A DNA stretch of 64,000 nucleotides from CAWATZ01 sp963784995 (GCA_963784995.1 CAWATZ010000008.1:1-64000); one strand, 5' to 3'. Shown: positions 26,765 to 39,154, numbered from the stretch's first letter. Numbers and translations: made by a program. Notes: generated from the sequence alone by a model not told the origin.

Positions 26765-30079
<3,315 letters not shown>

Positions 30080-30422
30080 CACCAGGAATAATCTCTGTCT
30101 CTCTGCCTGCCCTGCCTGCCAGTTCTGTCGGGATGGCCGACAGGCCAGAACGTGCCCACGGGTGTCGGACGGGAGACACTGAGAGTCATTTTCCCGTCTG
30201 CCTGCCATCCGCCAGGGTATTCGGGCACGGCGAAGTTTCTAACGGAGGACGGGCTTCCGAGCCCGTCCGGGCCAGCCTGGGAAGGCCGGCCTACGTGAGT
30301 TTCTTTCTTGCCGGGGGTAAGAGCGAGGGGAGAACAGGCGCATGCCAATCCGTGCCAATCCGGGATGATAGAATCAAAAGCAGCACGATGAGGTCGAAAG
30401 GAGCAATTGGGAGGTGCCTGGA
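30080..30422. other. 343-bp intergenic region with a short hairpin
   Basis: No gene was recognised. At 30247-30268 GGACGGGCT pairs with AGCCCGTCC around a TCCG loop, a compact 9-bp hairpin that might terminate helicase transcription. The first part carries iterated CTGCCTGCC words. Confidence 0.5.
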
Positions 30423-31298
30423 ATGAAGCCGATCGAAGCCATTTTCCGCCAGGAGTGTCTGAAGCACGCCGAGGATGCCACGCCCTGGCTGGTCTTTTCC
30501 GACTGGCTGGAGGAAGACGGCCAGCTCGCTCTGGCGGCTGCTTACCGCCGCCGACGTTTCCGCAATACGATCGGGATGGAGCTGGTGCTGGTGCCGGCAG
30601 GGAGCTTCTGGATGGGTGGCGGCGGCGGGAAGGCGGGCAAGCGGCAGGTTCTGATTGAGCGGGACTTTTACCTGGGCGTTTACCCGGTCACGCAGCAGCA
30701 ATGGCGACTGGTCATGGAGGACACCGCGATTGCCAACCCGAGCTGGTTCTCGCGCACGGGAGATGGCAGGGAGCAGGTCAAGGACATTGCCGCTGCGGAC
30801 TTGGATCAGTTCCCGGTGGAACAGGTCTCCTGGGACGATGCGCAGGAGTTCATCAAGCGGCTGAACGAGAGGGAACGTGGTACTGGATGGATGTACCGCT
30901 TGCCGCTCGAAACGGAATGGGAATATGCTTGTCGAGGAGGGGCTTCTTCAAAAGAAGAATGCTCCTTCCACTTCTATTTGGAGCAACCAAGTAACGATCT
31001 CTCGTCCACCCAGGCCAATTTCCACGGCAACCACCCAGTTGGCAGTGCAGCCAAGGGACCGTACCTTCAGCGAACAACCAAAGTCGGGTCGTACAAGCCG
31101 AATCGGCTGGGGCTGTACGACCTGCACGGCAACGTCTGGGAGTGGATTTCCTCCCAGGAGGGCTCGGGCCGGGTGAGCCGGGGCGGGAGCTGGGGCCACC
31201 AGGGCAGCTACTGCGCGGCGGCGCTCCGGGGCTGGCGCGGGCCGGCCAACCGCCTCAGCTACCTGGGCTTCCGCCTCCTCGCAGTTCCGTCGGTTTAA
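30423..31298 (+). CDS. TIGR02996 segment plus formylglycine-generating-enzyme-like (FGE/SUMF1) domain protein
   Basis: A 291-residue protein. Residues about 3-33 are the short planctomycete TIGR02996 module (AIFRQECLKHAED, WLVFSDWLEEDGQ). From about residue 50 comes an FGE/SUMF1 fold: MELVLVPAGSFWMGG, YPVTQQQWRLVM, PVEQVSWDDAQEF, YRLPLETEWEYACRGG, LYDLHGNVWEW and the end RVSRGGSWGHQ to LGFRLLAV. The catalytic Cys pair of true formylglycine-generating enzymes is not evident. The fold is also used as a C-type-lectin-like binding scaffold. The last ~40 residues resemble variable regions of diversity-generating retroelement targets, but no reverse transcriptase is in the window. Confidence 0.8.
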   Translation: MKPIEAIFRQECLKHAEDATPWLVFSDWLEEDGQLALAAAYRRRRFRNTIGMELVLVPAGSFWMGGGGGKAGKRQVLIERDFYLGVYPVTQQQWRLVMEDTAIANPSWFSRTGDGREQVKDIAAADLDQFPVEQVSWDDAQEFIKRLNERERGTGWMYRLPLETEWEYACRGGASSKEECSFHFYLEQPSNDLSSTQANFHGNHPVGSAAKGPYLQRTTKVGSYKPNRLGLYDLHGNVWEWISSQEGSGRVSRGGSWGHQGSYCAAALRGWRGPANRLSYLGFRLLAVPSV

Positions 31299-31328
31299 GC
31301 AAGCCAGAGCGGAGCCTGAAGCGGAGGT

Positions 31329-31381
31329 CGAAGGGAGGTGCCGGAACGGAGGCGGAGCCGGAGTGGAGTCACCTCCCTTCG
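31329..31381. repeat. 12-bp inverted repeat just downstream of the FGE-like gene
   Basis: CGAAGGGAGGTG (31329-31340) pairs perfectly with CACCTCCCTTCG (31370-31381), leaving a purine-rich 29-base loop. A further short GGGG-TGAA-CCCC hairpin lies at about 31409-31421. It may be a terminator for the FGE-like gene. Confidence 0.6.
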
Positions 31382-31590
31382 TACCGTAGCGGAAGGCGGA
31401 GCGGTCGGGTGGGGTGAACCCCTTCTGAACTGAATTGAGAACCTGCCTACCTGGGGAACGCCGGCCGACCCGCCTTGACCCGGTTTCCTCTTTTCCAGTA
31501 TACCCGTGCCATACCATCCCCGATTACCCGGCCCCCTTTGCCTCCTCCCGATTCTCCAGCGGCCGGCTCTCCAGGGAAGCGAGAGGCCCC

Positions 31591-32945
31591 ATGCGCATTG
31601 CGGTCTGTTCCAACCTGTTCCCTCCCGTGTGGATCGGCGGCTACGAGATCGGTGCCGCCGCAGTGGTCCGCGAGCTGCAACGCCGGGGACATAATGTCCT
31701 GCTGCTGACCGCCGCTCGGGTCTGGATCGGCGAAGAGGACCGATTCGAGTGCCGGGAGCAACCGCACGATTCCCGGCACGACTTCATCGACGTTGGCCCT
31801 TGCATCCTGGGACCGCTGGCCCGGCTGTCGGCCTGGCGAATCCCGTCGCTGGTGCTGGCCGCGCGGGCCGCACGCTCCCGGTATCGCTCGGCCCTCAAGG
31901 CGTTTGCTCCGGACCTGGTGCTCCTGTTCAACCCCCTCGGCCTGCTGGCACCGCTCCCGGCCGACCTGCTCCGCTGGGGTCGAGACTCCTGCGTGCCGGT
32001 GCGCTTCTACGTCAGCGATTCCTGGCTGGCGGACTGGCCCCGGGCACACCCCCTGCTGCGCTTGCTGGAGCGCTGCCCTGCCGGCTGGATTCGCCGGCTG
32101 CTCGCCACGGCCATTTCCGTGCTGGGCCTGGGTTCGCGGGCAACCCCCGAGCCGGAACAGGCCTTGTTCTGCAGCCGGTATCTCCGTGACGTTACTCCCA
32201 ACCTCATCCAGCAGTTGAAGGCCCCGCTGGTCATTCCCTGGGGCGTCGCCGAACTGGATCACAACACTCCTCTGCCTCTCCGCCATTTCCAGGGGACGCA
32301 ACCTCTGTCGCTGGTCTACGCCGGTCAGATCCAGCCCCACAAGGGGCTGGACCTGCTCCTGCAAGCGCTGGCCGGCCGTCGCAAACGTTGTCGCCTGGCT
32401 GTGGTTGGCGACGAGCGGACGCCGTATGCGGCACAGTGCCGGCAGCAGGCCCGGCAACTGGCTTTGGACCGGCAGATCGACTGGGTCGGTCCTGTGCCCC
32501 GGGTGATCTCGCCCGGCAGTTGCCGCGGTTGGGTCAGGTCCTGGTGGTGCCGTCGCGCTGGCAAGAGCCCTTCAGCCGGGTCATCCTGGAGGGGCAAGCC
32601 GCTGGCTTGCCGGTCGTGGCCTCCAGCACCGGCGGCACGCCCGAGGCCATCCGGAACGGTCAGACCGGTTTCCTCTTCGATCCCGACCAGCCGGCGGAGC
32701 TTGCCACCATCCTGGATCGCCTGGAAACCGACCGCCGGCTGGCCTGGCAGGTTGGACAGTGGGGGCAGAAGCTAGCACGCCAGCAGTTCTCGATCGAGCA
32801 GATGGTGGATCGGCTGCTCGCCAAGGATTTATCGTTTCGCGCTCAGCCGGCTGAGCGCGAAACGATAAATCAGAAACAGCCGACCCCGCGAAGAAAGGAC
32901 TCCTCTCGTGCGCATCGTGTTCAATCGCCTGCTGGCAGCCGGTAG
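31591..32945 (+). CDS. glycosyltransferase family 4 (one frame break, palindrome near 3' end)
   Basis: A GT-B glycosyltransferase. The N-terminal domain opens MRIAVCSNLFPPVWIGGYE with the acceptor-side loop, followed by LVYAGQIQPHKGLDLLLQA and LAVVGDE at the start of the donor-binding domain. After a frame switch near 32500 (one missing base) it continues LGQVLVVPSRWQEPFSRVIL and EGQAAGLPVVASSTGGTPEA, with the donor-sugar Glu. It should transfer a sugar from a nucleotide donor in polysaccharide or glycolipid synthesis. The C-terminus runs into a 46-bp palindrome at 32826 and ends at 32945 in altered sequence. It overlaps the start of the next glycosyltransferase, so the pair were probably one operon. 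Confidence 0.82.
32826..32871. repeat. 46-bp perfect palindrome without spacer
   Basis: The 23 bases 32826-32848 are the exact reverse complement of 32849-32871, with no spacer. It lies at the end of the family 4 glycosyltransferase coding region and supplies its altered C-terminus. Perfect zero-spacer palindromes of this length are usually unstable in bacteria. Confidence 0.9.
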
Positions 32946-34168
32946 CAAGAGCGGCATCGGCCATTACGCCGCCGAGTTGTTCCGCTGTCTGACACAAGCC
33001 CGAAGCGCTAGCGCCGGGATTGAAGACGGTCCCGGCGCGTAGCGCTTCGGGCTTGTGTCAGCAGGCCGGCGCCGACCAGGTCGTTCCCTTTCCGCATGGC
33101 TGGCTCTGGCACGCCCAGACCCTCGCCACCCGACTGCGGCGCTGGCTCGAACCGCGCCGACCGGCCGGTTCCGGGGCCCCCACCGCGCCGTCCTGGCGCG
33201 GCCGACTGTTCACCTCCCTGCGCGAGTATGGCCAGCGCTGGCTGGAGGGCGCATTCCGCAACGTCTGTTCCCGGCAGCGGTTCGACCTGTATCACGAGCC
33301 GAACTACGTCCCCCTGCCGGGAGACGTGCCGGCCATCGCCACCATTCACGACCTCTCCTTGCTCCTGCATCCCCAGTGGCACCCGCTGGACCGGGTCCGC
33401 CATTTCGAGCGCCGCTTCGAGGAAGGGTTGCGCCGCTGTGTCCATCTCCTGACCGATTGCGAGGCCGTGCGTCGGGAGACCATCACCCATCTGGGACTGC
33501 GTCCGGAGCAAGTGACGGCCGTCCACCTGGGTGTCCGGCCCGGGTTTGGCCCCCTGCCCGCCGGCGAGGTCGCCCAGGGCCTGCGCCGGCTGCGGCTGCC
33601 CCAGCGCTATCTGCTTTACCTGGGAACGCTGGAACCACGCAAGAACGTGTTAATGCTGCTGCAGGTCTACTGTTCGCTGCCGGCCAACCTCCGCGAGCGC
33701 TGGCCGCTGCTGCTGGTCGGCGGCTGGGGCTGGAACCAGGCCGAGATCGCCGGGTTTCTCGACAGCGAGGCCCGCCACAAGGGCGTGATCCACCTGGGCT
33801 ATCTCCCCGACCGCCACTTGCCGCTGCTGTACAACGGCGCTCGCGCCCTGGTCTTCCCCTCCCACTACGAGGGTTTCGGCTTGCCTCCCCTGGAGATGCT
33901 GGCTTGCGGCGGGGCCGTGCTTGCCTCCACGGCCGCTGCGCTGGTCGAAGTGGTCGGCAGGCAGGCCCATCTGATCGATCCGTGGGACAGGGACGGCTGG
34001 CGCGACAGTCTGATGCGAGTCCTGACGGACGATGACTGGCACCGCGCCCTGTGTCGGGGTGCGACCGAGACGGCCGGGCCGTGTACCTGGCAGCGCTGTG
34101 CCGAGCAAACGTGGCACGTCTACCGCCAGGCGCTGAGGGGCGGCCAGGCGTTTCGTCAGGCTGGTTAA
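32908..34168 (+). pseudogene. glycosyltransferase (GT4-like) interrupted by a 73-bp palindromic insertion
   Basis: The gene starts at GTG 32908 with VRIVFNRLLAAGSKSGIGHY and AAELFRC, typical for this family. At 32989 a palindrome with an in-frame TAG intervenes. After 33061 the protein continues in another frame: QAGADQVVPFPHGW, FDLYHEPNYVPLP, IHDLSLLLHP, LLYLGTLEPRKNVLML and SHYEGFGLPPLEMLACGG, with the donor-binding Glu. Removing 32989-33061 rejoins the frames exactly (RC then QAGADQ). The remaining frame from ATG 33020 lacks about 27 N-terminal residues, so the protein is probably inactive or changed. It had followed the upstream glycosyltransferase in one operon. Confidence 0.85.
32989..33061. 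mobile_element. 73-bp palindromic element inserted in a glycosyltransferase gene
   Basis: Outer arms 32989-33009 and 33041-33061 (21 bp, perfect) and inner arms around 33010-33019 and 33030-33038 make a long hairpin. Its length is 1 modulo 3 and exact excision restores the glycosyltransferase frame, so it is an insertion. There is no coding capacity and no clear target-site duplication. This fits a non-autonomous palindromic element of the REP/REPIN kind; the mobilising enzyme is not in the window. Confidence 0.8.
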
Positions 34169-34770
34169 GGATTCCCGGAGGAGACACGGGCCAGTTCCCG
34201 GACCATGCAGGTGGGACAGATGCCGTGGCTAAAGGTGATGTCGGAGTGCTGGCAGATGTATTCCTCCACCTGCAGCCAGTAATTCTGATCGTTGCGGACC
34301 TTCTTGCACCAGGCGCAAATGGGCAGCATGCCGCGCAGCTGCTTCACCTGGGTCAGCGCCTGCTCCAGTTCCCGGACCCGTTGGGCCAGGTGGCGCTGCA
34401 ATTCCACGGTACGCCGGCCGACGCTGAGCCGGGCCTCCAGTTCCACCCGGCGGAACGGCTTGGTCAGGTAGTCGTTGGCGCCGCTCTTCAGCCCGGTGAC
34501 GACGTCCTCGGAGTTATCCCGACTGGTCAGCAAGATCAGGTAGGGCTGCTGGTCGGTCACCTGCTCGCGCATCTTCTGGCAAATCTCGGGACCACTCAGC
34601 TGGGGCATTTCCCAGTCGAGCAGGGCCAGGCGGGGGCCGTCCGAATGCAGCAGTCGCTCCAGGGCCAGATCGCCCTGCTCGACCGCGATCACCTCGTAGC
34701 CCCAGCTGGCCAGCGCATGCTGCAGCGTCAGGCGAGTGACCGGCTCATCCTCGGCAATCAAGATCCGCAT
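34165..34770 (-). CDS. response regulator with C-terminal Cys-rich output segment
   Basis: A 201-residue protein. The receiver domain has AEDEP at about 6-10, the phosphoacceptor in LALLDWEMPQLSG, LLTSRD and NDYLTKPFR. A coiled-coil linker (RRTVELQRHLAQRVRELEQA) leads to a small domain, LPICAWCKKVRNDQNYW then HSDITFSHGICPTC, which has paired Cys and His residues and recurs after receiver or PAS domains in bacteria. It has no recognised DNA-binding domain and may act through protein contacts. It converges with the glycosyltransferase, overlapping by 4 bp. No kinase is adjacent. Confidence 0.87.
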   Translation of the reverse strand: MRILIAEDEPVTRLTLQHALASWGYEVIAVEQGDLALERLLHSDGPRLALLDWEMPQLSGPEICQKMREQVTDQQPYLILLTSRDNSEDVVTGLKSGANDYLTKPFRRVELEARLSVGRRTVELQRHLAQRVRELEQALTQVKQLRGMLPICAWCKKVRNDQNYWLQVEEYICQHSDITFSHGICPTCMVRELARVSSGNP

Positions 34771-34784
34771 GAGGGGGCTTCTCC

Positions 34785-34843
34785 GCAGGCTAAAGCCTGC
34801 GGCTACCGGCAACCGTTTCCGGTAGCCGCAGGCTTTAGCCTGC
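34785..34843. repeat. 25-bp perfect inverted repeat
   Basis: Arms 34785-34809 and 34819-34843 match perfectly with a 9-base loop, and each arm contains the smaller palindrome GCAGGCTAAAGCCTGC. It lies between the response-regulator start and the decarboxylase stop. Confidence 0.92.
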
Positions 34844-34873
34844 GCTGTTGGAGCCGGGCGCAGGCTCTCGGTT

Positions 34874-36358
34874 TCAGTGATGCATGCCAACCTGCAAGCG
34901 GCTCGCGAGATCGCACAACAAGCCAACGACTTCCTCAACGTCCGCCGTGGTCGTCCGCCAGTTGACGAAACAAAAACGGAGGGCCACTCGGCCATTGAGC
35001 CGGGTCGAGGCCAGGAACGCTCGCCCGGTTGCCCGGATGGCATCGATCAGCGCAAGGTTTACCCGATCCAGGTACTGCTCACGACCTGGTTGGTTGTCCG
35101 CGGCTTTGGGGACGTACCGAAAGCATAGCACGCTGAGCCGGCGCGGGGAGAGGATTTCCATCTCCGCGACCTGCCCAAGCAGAGCCTGGGCCAGCTCCGC
35201 GAGTCGGCAACAGTGCTGAATCAGTTGCCGATGCCAGTCCAGACCCATTGTTTGCAGTGCTAACCAGATCTTCAAGGCTCGAAAGCGCCTTGTCAAGGCC
35301 AATCCGCGATCGGCGAAATTCACCTCGTCCTGATCCGGCTGGACGTCCTGCATGTAGTCGGGCCTCATCCCGAACGTGGCTGGGAGCAGCTGGCCGTCGC
35401 GGACCAGCAAACAGCCGGCCTCGTAGGTCTGGGCCAGCCACTTGTGCGGGTCCAGGGTCACCGAGTCGGCGTGTTCGATCCCGGCCAGTTCAGCGAGGCC
35501 CTCGGGGGTGAGCGCCGCGGACCAGCCGTAGGCGGCATCGACGTGCAACCACGTGCGTTCGGCCCGGCAGACCTCGGCCAGGGCCTCCAGGGGATCGACG
35601 GCCCCGGTGTTGGTCGCGCCCGCATTGGCCACGACCGCCCAGGGCAATCGGCCGGCGTTGCGATCCCGGGCCACGAGCCGGGTCAGCTCTTCGGGGAGCA
35701 GGCGAAAGTCCGGTCCGACGGCCACGGGACAGACTTGCTCCGCGTGCAACCCCATGATCCGGGCGGCGCGATCGACCGACCAGTGCCGCTGTTCGTTGAC
35801 GTAGAGGACGGCCCGGCCCCGCTCGGACCAGGGGAGCCGTTCCCGGGCGGTGACCAGGGCCAGGAGGTTGGCCTCGGAACCACCGCTGGTCAGCAAGCCC
35901 TGGGTGGACGCCGGCAAGCGCAGCCAGGACCGGAACCAGTCCAGGACGGTCAGCTCGACCTGGCTGGGCCCGGCCGCTTCCAGCCAGACGCCGGCGAAGA
36001 AATTGGCCGCGGCACAGAGCCAATCGCCCAGGATGGATGCAGCACTGGGGGCCGCGGGGATAAAGGCCAGGAAGCGCGGATGGTTGACCCGGCAGGCGTG
36101 GGCTGCGATCACCCCGTCAAATTCACTCAACAGTGAAGCAAAATCCTGACCCGACTCCGGCGGCGGCCGGTTCAGCAATGCCTCCAGGGAGGAACGCGAC
36201 GCCGAGTGTCCGATGGGTTGCTCAGGAAGGGTCGCGTGCTGGCGCAGGAACCAGCCGGTCACTTGCTCGGCCCAGGAGCGAAGCAGGGACAGGTCCGGAT
36301 GGGACAGAGGCGCGGCACACCGCCGGCGCAGCTCCTGGAGGTGGGCGTCACTCGTCAT
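34874..36358 (-). CDS. PLP-dependent group II amino-acid decarboxylase
   Basis: A 494-residue enzyme of the aromatic-L-amino-acid/glutamate decarboxylase family. It shows HPRFLAFIPAAPSAASILGD, LLTSGGSEANLLALV, HVDAAYGW with the PLP-pyridine Asp, and the Schiff-base Lys306 in SVTLDPHKWL. It decarboxylates an amino acid to an amine and CO2; Tyr, Trp/DOPA and Asp/Glu types cannot be told apart here. The start overlaps the end of the small RHH/zinc-ribbon gene by 11 bp, so they are probably co-transcribed. Confidence 0.88.
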   Translation of the reverse strand: MTSDAHLQELRRRCAAPLSHPDLSLLRSWAEQVTGWFLRQHATLPEQPIGHSASRSSLEALLNRPPPESGQDFASLLSEFDGVIAAHACRVNHPRFLAFIPAAPSAASILGDWLCAAANFFAGVWLEAAGPSQVELTVLDWFRSWLRLPASTQGLLTSGGSEANLLALVTARERLPWSERGRAVLYVNEQRHWSVDRAARIMGLHAEQVCPVAVGPDFRLLPEELTRLVARDRNAGRLPWAVVANAGATNTGAVDPLEALAEVCRAERTWLHVDAAYGWSAALTPEGLAELAGIEHADSVTLDPHKWLAQTYEAGCLLVRDGQLLPATFGMRPDYMQDVQPDQDEVNFADRGLALTRRFRALKIWLALQTMGLDWHRQLIQHCCRLAELAQALLGQVAEMEILSPRRLSVLCFRYVPKAADNQPGREQYLDRVNLALIDAIRATGRAFLASTRLNGRVALRFCFVNWRTTTADVEEVVGLLCDLASRLQVGMHH

Positions 36359-36779
36359 GGACCTTGCGATGGTGTTCGGCGATTTGCTCCGCGGGGATGT
36401 GCCAGCCGCAGTCCTCGCAGCTGGGGGCCTTGGTGTAACAGCCGTCGCAGTAGAGCGGCCCGCCCAGGAAGAACTGTTCCAGCCGGGCCCGCTCCTGGTC
36501 GTTCAGCTCGGTCGGCTCCGGCGGCAGGTGCAGTTCATGGCCGCACCCCTCGCAGCTGCGGGCGCTGATCCGGTCCAGCAGCGGCGCGAAATGGTCGTGG
36601 ATGCCGCGCGGCACCACGCCCTTGCCATTGCACAACGGGCAGGCGACGCCGAGCTGCGCCGCGATCGCCTTGCGGATGAAGGCGCTCTTGTTGGGCAGTT
36701 TGTTGAGCAGGTCCGCCAGTTCGCTTTCCACCTTGAAAGCGACGACTGCTGTCTTGGTGGGTGGTTTCTTTCGGGGCAT
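36348..36779 (-). CDS. ribbon-helix-helix plus multi-zinc-ribbon protein
   Basis: A 143-residue protein. Residues about 10-43 look like a ribbon-helix-helix DNA-binding motif (AVVAFKVESELADLLNKLP followed by SAFIRKAIAAQLG). Four Cys pairs follow: CPLC, CEGC, CDGC and CEDC, plus a His-rich end (EHHRKVH), suggesting two zinc sites. A role as transcriptional regulator is plausible. Its stop region overlaps the decarboxylase start by 11 bp, so it may regulate that gene. Confidence 0.65.
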   Translation of the reverse strand: MPRKKPPTKTAVVAFKVESELADLLNKLPNKSAFIRKAIAAQLGVACPLCNGKGVVPRGIHDHFAPLLDRISARSCEGCGHELHLPPEPTELNDQERARLEQFFLGGPLYCDGCYTKAPSCEDCGWHIPAEQIAEHHRKVHDE

Positions 36780-36843
36780 ACCGGTCCTCGCCAGAGGAAT
36801 TCAGGGAACATCTTATTTTAGGTCGGCAGGCGAGCGGGAACAA

Positions 36844-36978
36844 GACCACCCCGGGTTGCGCCGCTCGTACCTCGCGGCTCCACCCGGGGCTTTATTCCTA
36901 AAACCAGGAGTAAAGCCCCGGGTGGAGCGCAGCGCAACCCGGGGTGCCGGGTGGAACGCAGCGCAACCCGGGGTGGTC
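36844..36978. repeat. nested inverted repeats upstream of argG
   Basis: Outer arms 36844-36861 and 36961-36978 are an 18-bp perfect match. Inner arms 36880-36899 and 36906-36925 pair over 20 bp with one mismatch. The word GCGCAACCCGGGG occurs a second time at about 36931-36943, so one arm is duplicated. It occupies most of the space before argG. Confidence 0.88.
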
Positions 36979-37046
36979 CACAACGGCGCCGAGCCGTAGC
37001 ATGCAAGGAGGAACAACAACGATTGCCATTGCGCCGAGGATTCGTC

Positions 37047-38310
37047 ATGAAATTGCAGGACCTGAAGGGCCAAACCATAGCCTTTGCCGGCTCGGGCGGC
37101 CTGGACAGCTGCACCATCGCCCGCTGGCTGACCGAGGAAGGGGTGAAGGTGGTGTGCTTCACCGCCGACCTGGCCCAGCCGGATGAGCCCGACCTGGAGG
37201 GTGTCCGCCAGCGCATGCTGGCCAGCGGCGCCATCGATTTTGTCCTGCTGCCGTTGCGCGACGCCATCGCCGAGGCCGGCCTGGAGGTGATCCAGGCTCA
37301 GGCCTGTTACGAGGGCCGGTACTGGAACACGACGGCGATCGGCCGGCACGTGATCGTCAGCGGCATGATCCCTCAGATGCGGAAACGCGGCATCAAAATC
37401 CTCAGCCACGGCGCCACCGGCCGGGGCAACGACCAGGTGCGCTTCCAGCTGGTGACCAACATGCTGGCGCCGGATTGCCAGGTGTACGCGCCCTGGCGTG
37501 ACGAGGCCTTCCTGTCGCGCTTTGGCGGCCGCAGCCAGATGATCGAGTTTTGCGAACAGCGCAAGCTGCCGATCAAGGCCCGCAAGGACGCTCCCTATTC
37601 GACTGACGCCAACCTGCTGGGCCTGACCCACGAGGCGGGCAAGCTGGAGTCGCTGGAGACGCCGCCGAGCTTTGTCACGCCGGGCATGGGCGTGCTGCCG
37701 ACCCAGGCCCCGGACAGGCCCGAGCTGTGTCACCGTCCGTTTCGAGAACGGCCGGCCCGTGCAGATCAACGGCCAGTCCGTCAACGCCTGCCACGCCATG
37801 ACGCTGGCCAACCAGATCGGCGGCCGCAACGGCGTCGGCATCGCGGTCCACCTGGTCGAGAACCGCTTTGTGGGCATCAAGTCGCGCGGCGTCTACGAGG
37901 CCCCGGGCATGGAGCTGCTTGGGTCCTGCTATGCCTATCTGCTGCAGCTGGTCCTCGATCGCCGGGCCCGGGAGCTGTTCGACCAGCTGTCGCTGCTGAT
38001 CGCCCAGCAGCTGTACCAGGGCTACGGCTTCGACCTGGCCTCGCACATGGCCCGCGAGGCCCTGCGGCCGGTGAGCCGCCTGGCGACGGGAACGATCCAG
38101 GCGATGCTGTTCAAGGGACAGGTCCACTTCCACTCGGCCGCGGACGTGCCGCACTCGCTGTATTCCGAGGCCAATGCCTCGATGGAGGCGATTGGCGAGT
38201 TCAATCATGCCGATTCGGAAGGCTTCCTGCGGGTGCTGTCGGTCAGCGCCCGCGCCCTGGCGGCCAGCGGTCAGATCGCAGCCGCGGGCGACCCGCCTTC
38301 GGGCTCGTAG
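37047..38310 (+). CDS. argG: argininosuccinate synthase (one frame break)
   Basis: An enzyme of arginine synthesis that joins citrulline and aspartate using ATP. The start ATG 37047 leads to the P-loop IAFAGSGGLDSCTIARWL. Also visible are SHGATGRGNDQVRFQL, YAPWRDEAFLSRFGGR, KLPIKARKDAPYSTDANLLG and, in the second frame, FENGRPVQINGQ, NQIGGRNGVGIAVHLVENR and the usual region YEAPGMELLG. The frame changes near 37727, explained by loss of a CG from TGCGTC or one extra base. The protein is otherwise complete at about 421 residues. Because it is normally needed for arginine synthesis, the break probably reflects sequence error. Confidence 0.88.
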
Positions 38311-38332
38311 CGGTGGAGCGGCTGTGCTGGCG

Positions 38333-39154
38333 TCACGGCTGCGCTTGCGGATCGATCCCATGAGCCCGCAGCAGTTCGGCCAGTTTCTCGGCCCGCTTGC
38401 GTTCCGTCTCCGCGCGTTCGCATTCCTCGTCGAGCCGGCGGCGGGTGTCGTCCAGCAATGACTCCGCCGTATCGGCTCGATCCCGTTCCACCTCGGCCCG
38501 CTCCTCCTCGGAGGGCAGCAGCTGCCCGGTGGCGGTGTCCCAGACCCGCAGCCAGGCCATTGCCACACCTCGAAAGCTCCCTTGCCAGAGGCCCAGCTCC
38601 ACACCCAGCGGCTCAATCGGCAGCCGGCCGGCCTTGTTGGGCTCAACGAGGAAGTAGCGGCCGCCGCTCAACTTGTGCAGCTCAACGGTGCCCCGCTCGA
38701 TCTCGAAGATGGCATAGTACGGTGCGGCAATCGCTTGCTCGTAGACCCAGAACTTGCCGCGGTACGGAGTTGTATCACGTTCCTCGCTGCCGTCGCCGGA
38801 GGCGTACTCGATGACCACCAGCGGACGGACCCCCTCCTGCCACAGGACGTAGGAGCGGCGAAACGTTCCTTGAAGCATGGGCGGCACGCCGGGCACCAGG
38901 AACCAATCCGGGGCCTTGCAGCCGTCCAGGGGTGGTTGCACGTGGCGCCAGTAGATGCCGCTGTCCGCCCCAATGCAGAACTGACCATCTGGATACAGTT
39001 CGCGCAGTTTGGGCAACAATGACCCGGTTAGCAGGTTGGTCTGGGGGGACTCCTGAAAGTTAGTCACGATCGCTCCATCCTTGTCCGGCAATTGCAGGTG
39101 ATCGGGAAGGGACTCGGTCAGTTGACCCGGCTGCACGGCAGACGTCGGTGGCAT
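38333..39154 (-). CDS. Uma2-family (DUF820) protein with C-terminal coiled coil
   Basis: A 273-residue protein. The central part has features of the Uma2/DUF820 PD-(D/E)XK-like fold: DSGIYWRH, CKAPDWFLVPGVPP, RPLVVIEYASGDGSEERD with the expected acidic residue, and KFWVYEQAIAAPYYAIFE. The tail from about 220 is a strongly charged coiled coil (EEERAEVERDRADTAES, CERAETERKRAEKLAELL). Uma2 genes are numerous in planctomycetes and cyanobacteria and their function is unknown. The start at 39152-39154 is chosen over an upstream ATG. Confidence 0.82.
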   Translation of the reverse strand: MPPTSAVQPGQLTESLPDHLQLPDKDGAIVTNFQESPQTNLLTGSLLPKLRELYPDGQFCIGADSGIYWRHVQPPLDGCKAPDWFLVPGVPPMLQGTFRRSYVLWQEGVRPLVVIEYASGDGSEERDTTPYRGKFWVYEQAIAAPYYAIFEIERGTVELHKLSGGRYFLVEPNKAGRLPIEPLGVELGLWQGSFRGVAMAWLRVWDTATGQLLPSEEERAEVERDRADTAESLLDDTRRRLDEECERAETERKRAEKLAELLRAHGIDPQAQP

